This document shows, in pieces, positions 1-8,991 of a DNA stretch of 13,265 bases. The DNA comes from Coemansia sp. RSA 922. Its lineage: Eukaryota; Kickxellomycota; Kickxellomycetes; Kickxellales; Kickxellaceae. Under the pieces are notes generated by a model. It did no database searches. It was not told where the DNA came from and saw only the letters and a program-made list of their open reading frames with translations. Position 1 is the stretch's first letter. Each line of letters begins with the position of its first letter. Location: positions 1 through 13,265 of the forward strand of contig JANBQS010000707.1 of assembly GCA_027577415.1 (NCBI GenBank), written 5' to 3'. The translations under genes and the position numbers were made by a program.

Positions 1-184
1 AGAGAGAGAAATCAGTCAGGAACTGCTGGATACACAGATGGATGTTTTCTTCATCGTGCAATGATCGACGCAAGCAGCCCAATGGCGCTGGCGATTGGCC
101 AGCTATTTTTGGGGGACACTCCTCGCATGTCTCACCCAAGTGAAGTTTTTTTTGGCTGTGGTCGGCGGACAAGTACAGACGCAT
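1..184 (-). CDS. Uncertain 5' part of a gene running off the left edge
   Basis: An open frame begins at an ATG at 184-182 and stays open for 61 codons to the window edge. It starts only 48 nt past the stop codon of the chitin synthase on the same strand, which is tight for two separate genes. The peptide starts MRLYLSADHSQKKLHLGE and contains a CxxC pair (CEEC) at residues 20-23, then a DEENIH stretch. This faintly recalls a zinc finger such as the one in Eco1/ESCO acetyltransferases, but the spacing and the usual following Gly-Met-x-Tyr are absent, so I assign no family. A donor-like GGTGAGACA at about 128-136 and a CTGAC plus pyrimidine tract at about 1-19 suggest that much of this may instead be an intron. 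It could also be plain 3' flank of the chitin synthase. Confidence 0.2.
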   Translation of the reverse strand, partial: MRLYLSADHSQKKLHLGETCEECPPKIAGQSPAPLGCLRRSLHDEENIHLCIQQFLTDFSL

Positions 185-232
185 TTAGATATGCTATATT
201 TATGTTTAAGTGTAAATGTAGAAAATTGGGTA

Positions 233-3200
233 CTATAGCCGCTCGTTTAAAACTTCGTCAATGCATAGATTAATAAATGACTTGCGCGAATTCAGCTCGT
301 CCTGGTCCATATTGCAGTCCTGTGCCACTTGCTGGCGGACCTGTTTTTTGGTGACCAACATCAGATCGACTGTGCTGAGGATGCGCCTCACTGACTGCAC
401 TAGCACTTCGTTGGGCATGCCAGAGGGATACTGGATCTGGATCGGCGTCGCATCTGGTACTAGGCTCATGGGTGCCATAGGCGCTATGCCATACCCACCA
501 CCACCGCTTACTACCACTCCGGGTGCCTCAGACATGTAGCCCGCGTGAGCAAGAGCCATACCAGGCACTGAAAGGACTTCGCCGCCCATGCCCATCCCCA
601 TTGGAATGTGAGCGTGTGTGCGGCCGACGACTTGCATGTTGGCAGCACCATTTTGGTTGTATCCGTAATTGTTGATGGCGTAGGCGGAGCCAGCGGCAGA
701 ACCGGGGCGGGGTGGCATAAAGTACATGCTGGCCCGGCTGCTCATTTCGCTGCGTGCGTCGTCGAGTCGTGCCTTGTCTGGTGCGCTATACAAGATCTCT
801 TCTTCGTACTCTTCCCACTTGCGCAGCGGGATTGATGCTGGGTCAAACTCTTCAATTTCAGCGACAAACCGTGGCTTTTTGCCATCGCCGACCTCCAGAC
901 GCGTGTTGCCCCACGAAAAGTCGTCAAAGTGCCAGAACGCATAAATAGGGATAAAGAACGAGAACACTGGTAGCGCCAGCAGGTACACGATCATCCAGCC
1001 GATGTGCTGCCACTGTCGTTTAAACACAAACAGCAGCGCCTGCAAGCCATAGACCGCCGCTAGCAAGTAGACTGATACCAGTGGTGTGTCCGACGTGCTG
1101 ACCGCCAGCTGGTAGATAAGATACCCCAAATACACCACTGTAGCGGGCATGACAATTGTCGATACCAGGTCGATAAACACGACAAAGCGCATCGAGAAGC
1201 AGCAGAACCCACACAGCCGAGGTAGGAAGACTAGCTCCAGTAGATTGTGCACCGTCGAGTTGATCCAGCGACGACGTTGAGACAAAAGGACCTGCCACGT
1301 GTCTGGAGCGTTGGTACGGCACTGCGCGTCAGAGGTGAACTTCATCTTGTAGTAGGGATGGTGCTTGAGCATCAGCGTCGTTAGGTACCGATCCTCGCCC
1401 AAGTGTAGGAGGTTCTTTTTATGCAGCGTATCAACGTTGTTTTCCGCGTAGTCCTTGACCATGTTTGTCGACACCAGCAGCGGGTAGTTGGACTCTGGAG
1501 CTCGGATCCGATACATGCAGAAGCAGCCAGGCAAGCAGGTGACGGAGCCAAACAGCGACTCGAACGCCTTGCTCAGATGATGTGATATGTAGTACTCGTA
1601 GACCTGGATCATGGTGATCCATGTATCCTTCTCGTTGGCCAGCTGGGTTTCGCCGCAAATGCCCATCAGCTTCGAGTCATGCAGCATACACGACACCATG
1701 CGGTTGAGCGAGTCTGGGAACACGTAGGTATCGGCGTCGACCATCATGATAAATTCGTAAAAGGCCGGGTTGACACCAATGACGTTCTTGATCTGGTGGT
1801 AGACCTCGAGTTCCAGCGGCGTCATCGGCAGATTGAAGTGTACCTTGTTGAAGAACTGCATTAGGATGATCTGCGAGTCGCGCTTGCCGCGGTTGCCCTG
1901 GCGAGTACGCTCGCGCAGGGTTCCACACTTGACTACAACGACGTACGGCACGACGTGACCAGAGGCTTCAAAGAGGCCCGAGTAGACCTTGCCCATGTTG
2001 TGCTGCTTGGATCCCTCGCCTAGCGAGTGGAAGCTCAAGGGCTCAGGGTCAATGTCCGGATCGGCGCCTAGGATGTCCAGTGCAATGCGCGGCGTTGGCC
2101 GGTCGTTGCCAGAGCCAACAATCATGCCGTCGCAAATTACAAACAGCAGCTTGCGCTTGTCGTCGTAGTGCAGTGTGGCCAGCGACTCGAGCGTCGAGCG
2201 CAGCCCTTCGTCGCCCTCAGTGTAGCAAGGCACATTGCACACGATGAACTTGTCATGCTCTTCGGGCTCGCGCCGACTGCCAAGCTGCAAGGCGGCCAGG
2301 AATTTGAAAAAGATGATGCTAGTCAGCGCCACCGAGCTGGCAAGCAGCACGTAGTTGGCAAAGTAGCACTGGAACGACTTGCGCTTGTCCACAACGCCGA
2401 CGTAAAAGGCGCCACGCAGGCACTGGTAGTGTAGGCGGCGTGCCACTGGGCGTTTGGCAAAGTAGCGGTTCCACTTGTCGGTTATGTCTTGACCCGGGTG
2501 CATCTGGAACAGGTTGTGGACTCCATCGTCAAGGAACATGCGTGAGCCCGTCTCATTACCCCGGCCCTCTGGTGCTAACACGAATGGAGCCCCACGGCGC
2601 TGGATGTACTCTGTCAGATCAAAAACCTCATTGTTAACGATCGACCAGTACCGACGCATGCCATTTGGCAAGCCCACGCCCTTGCCTTCCATCTCGATGC
2701 GCTGAGGCTCGGTGGCAAGCTTGCCGCGCGAATAGTTTTCGCGCATGATGCGCATCAGCCGATATTGGTAGTAGTTGTAGCCGCCCTCGACCATCTCGGG
2801 GTGTCGCCAGAAGCGGTGGTCGTGCAGCCAGGCGTCAGTGTAGGGCTCGGGCTTGGGCGAGGTAGCTAGGCGCGGATCCAAATTTGGGAATGGGCATACG
2901 AACGACAGCTGCAGCGGGAACTTGTCGCTCATGTCGCTGCCAGGGTAGTTGTTGTCCACTAGGTACTTGCTGTTTACGCCCATGTGGTTGAATCCCTGGA
3001 TATCAAACACCTCACCCCGGATGGCAATTAGTGCGTCATCGGCCGTGTTGTGCCCGCGCATCTCCTCGATGGTGTGGATGTGCTGCTTTGGACAGATCAG
3101 TAGGCCCAGCACTGCGATCCAAAAGATCGTAACGCAGCAGCACAAGAGGATAAGTGCGCACAGAGCCACCTTTTCGCGCCAAGCAATGCGCTGATCCTGG

Positions 3201-5982
3201 CGCTTGAGCCTGCCGCACCAAGACAGGCAGGGCGACGGCACCCACCATGTCAACACCCACACCAAGAGCAGCCAGTAGCGCCTGGAGCGGGTCAGCTTGT
3301 TGGGCTCGTCCACCTCCTCGACAAATTGGCTGTCCTCCGGTACACCCTTTATTTCGCCGCCGCCCTTGCCGCTGGCGTGGCTAATCGACTGCATGTCGTC
3401 GGCGGCCTTTTCCTCGTTGCCAAGACCCATTGCGTCAGAGTTGGACAGCGTGTCGGCGGCAGCCAGGTGCATGTTCATCTGGTGCTCCTGCAAGGCGGCG
3501 CTGTAGTCCAAAAGGCTAGCTATATCGGCGTCGTCCTCGGCCGCATCGTCAGGGAAGAGAACTGCGTCGTCGTCCTCGTACACAGACTGCAGGTCCTCCG
3601 CAACAACGGTCCCTGCATTCTCCTCCTTGAAGCCACACACAAGCAGGCGCTCGCGCTCTCGGAGCGGGTCCTCCAGCTGGCGCCAAGCAGCAAAGCTCAA
3701 AAAGGCCTTTTTCTTGCCGATGGCCATGTCGCCATCGCCCCAGCCCATTGCACGGCGCAGAGCCTCGCAGCGCTCGACAACGCTAGTCTTCTCCTTGGTG
3801 CGAACGTACTTTTTGATGGCAACATTGTAGCGCGTCGCCAAGTCGTTGTGCAGGAGCGAGGCTGTGAACTCGACGTTCTTGCTGCGAGCAACCTGGACGA
3901 TTCCGTGGGCGGACAGCTGGCGCTGGACGTGGTCCTTGTCCCACACGCGCGCCTCCTGGTGGTCGTTCGGGTTGATGCAATGGACGAACCATGGCAGTGT
4001 CTCGTCCAACGACGAAATCAGCTGTGTGAGAGCGCGCTGGTACTGAGACACTATGCAGACGATCTTGCGCTTTTTCGGCGGAGCTGGCCGGCTGGTGAAC
4101 GGAGCACGCATGGGCATCACCGACTGCTGGGCGCCAATGATGGCGCTCTCCAAGCGCGGGTGGCCCTCGACCGCAATGCCGCTATCGCTAAACAGCCTAG
4201 CCACAAACGGATTGGCTGTAGCCGGGGCGTCACCAGACGATACTCCGCGGAACAGGGTGTAAAAGTCTACGCCCAGGTAGTCGGTATTGCTGTCGGCAAA
4301 GTCCTCGACAGAGTAGCTGACTGTGCGAGCAAAGTGGCGCACGCCAAACTCGCCCTGGCGCTTGGAGCCGACGAACCACGGGTCAGTGCCCGACTTTCCC
4401 TTGCCTGCCTCTTGGTGGGCCTCGTTGAAAAGTGCGACGAGTTTGGCGTCAGCCTCGCGACCGGACTTGGAGCTGCGGCCCTTGTCCTTCTTGCTGGGCT
4501 TGGTGAACTTGTCCATGATGAACAGCAGACCGGTTCCCGACTTCATAAACAGATCGAGGCAGCCCGTGTTGTCCTGGTGCGCAACCGAGTTTAGGACATG
4601 GCCAACACCCTCGGCGGCGTACTCCTCGCAGCCCACGTCAAAGACGTGGTGGTTCATAAAGTGGTGGATGCGCTCGTTGGCATAGTTGTACATGAACTGC
4701 TCAAAGTGGTTGCGCTTTAGGCTCTGGAACCCTGGCAGATCCAGCAGGCCGATGTGGCTACAGTACACGCTTTGATCGCACGCGAGCGTGCTGTTGATCT
4801 TCTCTAGAAGCCAGGCAAACAGCAGCGAGTACAGGTGGCGAGCCAGCGCGTCGCAGCGCGCGCGCGAGCCCTGGGCGTCGAGGTACACCGTGCACAGCTC
4901 CCGCCCGATCATGCGTGTGTGGTAGGTTACCGCCTGCTGCATGCTGCCCGGATCCACGCCGAGAAGCAGCGCTATGTGCTCCAATAGCTCTACGTTTTTG
5001 ACGTAGGCAGCCTCGGCAATCGTCGCGTCCTTTTGATCCTCGAGCTGGAGATTCCCAAGCTCCAAAATGCCTGCAAGCACTTGGAAAATGCACTCCTGGT
5101 ACCTTTCGCCCAGGCCTAGCGAGCGCATGGCCATCCGCAGGTCCTGGAATTGAGCGGCGTCGTCTACGCCGGGGAGGCGCTGGATCGTGCCGGCACGGTT
5201 GAGGTACTCGTAGCTGCTCTGCGTAAGCCCAAACAGGGACCGCTCGTCGGACTGGGTGCCCTGAACCAGGTAGTGCAGCACATGGTAGTTGCGCTCATTG
5301 TCTGGCACATGGGTCACACGGCTGCGGTCGAGCATGTAGTCGCAGTACTTTGCTCCGGCAATGCGGCCGAGCTCGTCGAATTGGAGCTCCGTGTATATCC
5401 CCACGCGCGAGGCGTTTGCGTGACTGGTGGTCTTTGCGTTGCCAAACGCCTCCAGCACGATCTCCGTCTCGACGAGCTTGTCAAATGCCTGTGTATCGCG
5501 CCTGGCATGGGGACGCAGAAAGGACAACATGCGTACCGCCAGCCGCTTGGCTTCGGACTTTCCCGTGCCGGTCTCGCCACTACATCATCGGTTCATTAGC
5601 TGCACAGCTGGTTTATGAAATCAAGGAGGATACCACATTATGCTTCAGCTACTTACGAAAACACCAGCGACTGATTCAGTCCCGTCTGCCTCATGTGGAG
5701 GTACGCGTTGGCTGCCATCGCAAATACGTGCGGCGCGACGCCCTTGCGCCTGCCCGACGTATTACGGTAGTCCTCAGCGTAGACTGCTGCCGCCGAGTCG
5801 CTCTGAGACTCTAGCGCCTCGTAGGGATTGACGGAGATGAGGAAGCGACTGCCCAAGTAGGTAAACGTCTGAGGCTCGGGACTGACTGAGAATCGCGCCT
5901 CCAATTTGTTGGCAAGCTCGCCTGATGACAGTGACACGCCATCATTGTGGCGGGCCACGTCATCGCTCGACGTTGCCTCCAT
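233..5982 (-). CDS. Myosin-motor chitin synthase, class V/VII (two exons, 1890 aa)
   Basis: This is a family 2 processive glycosyltransferase that makes chitin from UDP-GlcNAc at the plasma membrane, fused to a myosin head. Exon 1 is 5657-5982 and exon 2 is 233-5579. The ATG at 5982 has G at -3 and +4; no other ATG lies in the open frame upstream. The motor covers about residues 20-700: P-loop GETGTGKSE 110-118, a switch I-like segment ending NASRVG near 169, switch II-like DLPGFQ 389-394, and PWFVHCINPND near 640. Two hydrophobic segments (877-938) precede cytochrome b5-like segments (about 942-976 and 1085-1145). The catalytic domain has DAD 1390-1392, ED 1504-1505, QRRRW 1543-1547 and WGNTR 1665-1669, with membrane segments around 1181-1205 and 1574-1658. 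A DEK_C domain closes the protein (about 1829-1888). Family members are about 1750-1900 aa, so it looks complete. The intact P-loop favours class V over class VII, which has a reduced motor; the exact class needs a phylogeny. Confidence 0.96.
5580..5656 (-). other. Intron of the chitin synthase (77 nt)
   Basis: The minus strand reads TC|GTAAGTAG at the donor and GATGATGTAG|TGG at the acceptor, with a branch-like GCTAATGA about 20 nt before the acceptor. Removing it joins LVF and GETGTGKSE through a split serine codon (TC+T), which restores the myosin P-loop. Without splicing, the frame stops at TAA right at the donor. Confidence 0.93.
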
Positions 5983-6324
5983 ACCAAGCAGTAGGGGAGA
6001 TTGCTTTGGCCGTACAGGCTCTGCACAGCGACTCGGGTTACGATGGCTTTGTGATAGCAGGGTGATAGTACGGCAGTAGAAGAGGTAGTAGGATCTTCAC
6101 TCAAAATGCAGGCACTGGTGTGCGCCAGATCTTTGCGAGTCCTGAACAGATATTGGATAATGACGGTGACTAAAAAAGGCAGCAAAAATGACTGTCTTGA
6201 TGCCTAATTTTGTGCAATATAATGTAGTAGCGCTGTGAGTAGGTGAGGAATGTAATGCACACGATGTTAAAGGGAGAGAGAAAGAGTGAGCAAGAAACTA
6301 AATGCAAAGTTGACTATGCATCGA

Positions 6325-6336
6325 GCTGAGGCGATA
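6325..6336 (+). repeat. 12-nt direct repeat, copy 1 (GCTGAGGCGATA)
   Basis: An exact copy lies at 6514-6525 in the same orientation, within the upstream region of the chitin synthase. It may be a repeated factor-binding site, but nothing else supports this. Confidence 0.45.
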
Positions 6337-6513
6337 TGCTGAAGGTCAACAGCCCGTGCTTCCGACACAGCATCCGCAAGTAGGTTTCAGAGCAGCGTGC
6401 AATAACCCCCGCTTGCCTTGTATTTCATGTAAACTTTAAATATAGCGAGTCCCGCTGAGAGACCGTACACTGTACAGCCTGCTTTGTTGCCAAGGCATAG
6501 TGGCGTTTGCTTG

Positions 6514-6525
6514 GCTGAGGCGATA
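6514..6525 (+). repeat. 12-nt direct repeat, copy 2 (GCTGAGGCGATA)
   Basis: Exact match to 6325-6336, with start points 189 nt apart. The shared block ends at both flanks, so this is a short motif rather than a larger duplication. Confidence 0.45.
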
Positions 6526-6762
6526 CTCCCCACACGCATATACTCTTAAGTCAACTTGAAATAAGGGCGGAGGCGCGTGTGGATACGCAATGTCGTGCGG
6601 GGAACCCCGGTGGATGCCACGCTAAAATCTGAGCGCGTTTAGAGACCAGTCATGTGGCTAAAAAAAAATGCGGGGAGCCATTGGCGCATATGCTATCTTT
6701 AACGGGTTAAGAAGGCTACCAAAAATTAGGGATTAATATCTAGAGTATACTGAGTCGCCCGA

Positions 6763-8119
6763 CTAATTGACTGCCGTGGCCTCTCCAAGGCACTTGGATA
6801 CAGAGCCAGCACAGGAGGAACTAGCCATTTCTAAATTGCGAATTGCAAGTAGCGACGCTGATATTTCTGCCAACTCTACTTCGGCAGCGGTCTCAGCAGC
6901 GACTGCCATCTCTATCACCGATAGCGGTCGCTCGGCGAGGGCTGGGTTCTGGGCGAGCAGCAGTGTATCATGAATCGGCTTTTCATTTTTCGGCTGTCGC
7001 CAGTACGCACGCAGGCGATTACCATAGCTACCACCACCGCTGCTGCTGCTGCTTCTGCTGCTGCTGTTACTGTCGCTAACTGGATCAGACTTTGAGAGAA
7101 CGCTCCTTCGCGAAAGCTTTATCGAAATACTAGTACCGCTGCTCTGGACTTCAGACCGCTTGAGTTGCTGCTGGTGCCGCGAATAGTTCATCTGCGCGGT
7201 ACCTCTGGAGATGTCGCGGTTACCCTGCAGTATCAGGGAAGGACTTGCAAGGACTTGGCCCACCGAATACTACGCAACTTGTGTAAAAAAAAAGCATTGC
7301 CCAAGCAAGCTATCTAGTTAGCAGCGATCGAGCACAGTCAATAGGTCAGGGCGCTGAAGATCCCTTCTAAAAGTAACACATATATCTCACCTTTACTTTG
7401 CCACGAAACGTCTTCATCCAGCCGCGCACTGCGCTGGGGCGTACCGAAACATGTGCGTTTTTCTTGAACGAGTACTCTTGGTATTCTTGGTCGAGGGTGA
7501 CAATAGACAGGCGGCATGAAACGCTCGAAAGCGTGTTCAAGCTGTGTGGTCGCGGCCTGGGCGTGTAGCAGTCCATCGTGTGCGGATATGGCAAGCATTT
7601 GCTTCTGTCAACGGGTTTGTCGATAATATTCGTCAGCATTGGCCCGTGGCTGCTATCTCGGCGCAATACAGGTGATGGCACTTGTGAGGCCAGCGATATT
7701 GGCTGCAGCGTGTTTATAATAGACAACTGTCTTGTTGGCGTCATACTGCTATTGGCTGTCGTGGTAGCGGTGGCAGACGAGTTGGCTGCAGCAGTAATAT
7801 CGTCGTCGCTATCGTCACTATCGTCGCTGACATAGTCCCCTGAGCATACAGCGGCGCCGACATCGACCACTAAGCGCAGAGTAGACGGAACCCTGGGGGC
7901 GGTATTTGACATGGCTGGTTTGCGGAGCAATACAAGCGAATTTCGCTTGGGCTGAGTGGGCAGCTGCTCGCTATCTGCCCGAATGCCAAGCCGCTGCCTG
8001 TGCTCTAGTGTGGCGACAGCCGATGTTGCCAAGTCCGGAACTGGTAGTACGGCCGCCTCTTTAGTTGCCACAGCCACAATATCCATCTGTACGATTGCGT
8101 CAACCGCTCCAAGCACCAT
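6763..8119 (-). CDS. Protein of unknown function, low complexity (two exons, 411 aa)
   Basis: I do not recognise this protein. Exon 1 is 7391-8119 (243 codons) and exon 2 is 6763-7269 (168 codons plus stop); both meet in phase 0. The ATG at 8119 follows an in-frame TAA by six codons and has G at -3 and +4. The chain looks mostly disordered. It has an acidic Ser/Asp run at 98-107, a Ser/Thr/Ala stretch at 110-126, a Pro/Arg-rich segment at about 185-193, and a basic segment ending KTFRGKVK at 236-243. Exon 2 opens YSVGQVLASPSLILQGNRDI, the most conserved-looking part, then has a serine run with a Gly cluster at 311-323 (encoded by repeated AGC codons) and an Ala/Glu-rich, probably helical segment at about 360-388. 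No signal peptide, membrane segment or catalytic motif is seen. Such composition fits a regulatory or scaffold protein, but this is inference. It lies head to head with the MFS transporter gene and upstream of the chitin synthase on the same strand. Confidence 0.7.
7033..7068. repeat. Imperfect CTG/CAG trinucleotide repeat
   Basis: Repeated CTG units on the plus strand, broken by single TTC and TTA steps, encode a serine run (mostly AGC codons) on the minus strand in the unknown-function gene. It is a typical codon repeat that could vary in length between strains. Confidence 0.7.
7270..7390 (-). other. Intron of the unknown-function gene (121 nt)
   Basis: The minus-strand donor is AAG|GTGAGATA and the acceptor GCGTAG|TATTCG. 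A consensus branch sequence GCTAAC lies about 47 nt before the acceptor, followed by a T9 tract. Splicing joins codon 243 to codon 244 in phase 0. Read through, exon 1 would end seven codons later at TAG, and exon 2 has no usable ATG near its start, so the two frames are best explained as one gene. Confidence 0.8.
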
Positions 8120-8202
8120 GCCTATATCGGCAGCAATTTATGCAAGTTGATACACAGCGTCAGAGTATGCTTTGGAAAGGGGCGCCAGCAAATGAATTAT
8201 TG

Positions 8203-8208
8203 TTTATA
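8203..8208 (-). promoter_or_regulatory. Possible TATA box of the unknown-function gene
   Basis: The minus strand reads TCTATAAACA here, about 84 nt before the ATG at 8119, a normal distance for a fungal TATA element plus leader. The call rests on sequence and position alone. Confidence 0.35.
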
Positions 8209-8313
8209 GACCGAAAGAGCTAGGGAGACAAAGGGAGTTAGTAGTCGAGAATGCTCGGCAGACGGGATTTGTGGAGGGGGCTCTGGGGGAGCCTTACCGT
8301 CTAAAAGGAAAAC

Positions 8314-8327
8314 AGTTGACGTCAACT
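8314..8327. promoter_or_regulatory. Palindromic CRE/ATF-like site (AGTTGACGTCAACT)
   Basis: A perfect 14-bp palindrome has the eight-base core TGACGTCA at 8317-8324, the classic binding site of ATF/CREB-type bZIP factors. In fungi such factors include Atf1 and Sko1, which act in stress and cAMP/MAP kinase responses. It lies 195 nt before the ATG of the unknown gene and 665 nt before the MFS ATG, so the unknown gene is the nearer target. Confidence 0.5.
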
Positions 8328-8991
8328 TGGGGGTGCAGAGCAGAATGTATATTCCCTAATGCAGTCACCGGCTGTTGTTTGGCACATTCTCGCGCATCCA
8401 GGCGCTATTTTTGGTATGTGCACTATTTATACAAAGAGGCGGATTTCACCTCAGCGGTAGACCAAAAAGGAAAACTTATACTGCCGGTGGGCGGACAAGT
8501 TGCGTGCTCAGGCAAGCTACGACGCAGGCTTGGATATCGATGGTGCTACTGCATCTCAAGGTGCCTACACGTTTTGACATCGCCAATTATTGATGATCGG
8601 ACTACCGAATTCAATTGGCTAGCTTTGCTTAGATCAGACTGTATGCGAATCGGTCCCATCCACAGCTCTCGCTACACTATCCCCCCTCTCCTGAGCTCGA
8701 ACAAGCCACGCACCATTGTCAAATATTGCGTCTTTGTTTTTATTATGAGTCTCTCTGCTCTGACCTCTTTCGTTTCATGGCACACAACTGAGAATGGTGG
8801 CGGGGGACGTACAAGAAGCCACGCATGCAACTCACCAGCCTCTCTCTATTCTGACGCACAGCAGTTTTCCTTCTTTCTTCCAGCCTTTTTGTTAACTTTT
8901 TTTTATCATTTCTGCGTTTTGCATACAAACTACTCTGCCTTAGCCGCATTGCCGACAAAGTCTTGCCAAAAGTACATACACGACATCCAGC

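Larger units (their letters stand above)
5983..6762. other. Gene-free stretch: upstream region of the chitin synthase and 3' flank of the next gene
   Basis: No supported gene is seen on either strand. Both flanking genes point left, so the part near 5983-6400 should hold the leader and promoter of the chitin synthase, and the part near 6600-6762 the 3' untranslated region of the unknown gene. It contains an exact 12-nt direct repeat (6325-6336 and 6514-6525), an interrupted palindrome GTACACTGTAC (6465-6475) and an A8 run near 6661. No convincing TATA box was found near the chitin synthase start. No tRNA-like A and B boxes were seen. Confidence 0.6.
8120..8991. promoter_or_regulatory. Divergent intergenic region between the unknown gene and the MFS transporter
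   Basis: This 872-bp stretch separates two start codons that point away from each other, so it should hold both promoters. A TATAAA on the minus strand (8208-8203) lies about 84 nt before the ATG of the unknown gene. On the MFS side there is a pyrimidine-rich tract at about 8855-8920 and no clear TATA box; the last 96 nt before the MFS ATG contain no upstream ATG. A palindromic TGACGTCA site lies at 8314-8327. An open frame at 8271-8999 has no ATG in its first 124 codons and is probably chance. Confidence 0.6.

Noticed and set aside
61..273. A 70-codon plus-strand frame at the left end
   Set aside because: It runs across the A/T-rich 3' flank and into the chitin synthase C-terminus on the opposite strand, with no recognisable motif.
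3326..4594. A 422-codon open frame on the plus strand, antisense to the chitin synthase
   Set aside because: It lies wholly inside the conserved motor-to-linker coding region. Codon bias of the real gene leaves the opposite strand free of stops, and the product (Leu/Val/Ala/Arg-rich, no domain) looks like a shadow.
5811..6185. A 124-codon minus-strand frame overlapping the chitin synthase start
   Set aside because: It opens at TTG and runs in a different frame from exon 1, which carries the conserved motor sequence. No splice event was seen that would join it.
6421..6480. A possible small RNA or tRNA around the interrupted palindrome GTACACTGTAC
   Set aside because: The arms are only 5 bp, and no A box, B box or longer stem was found nearby.
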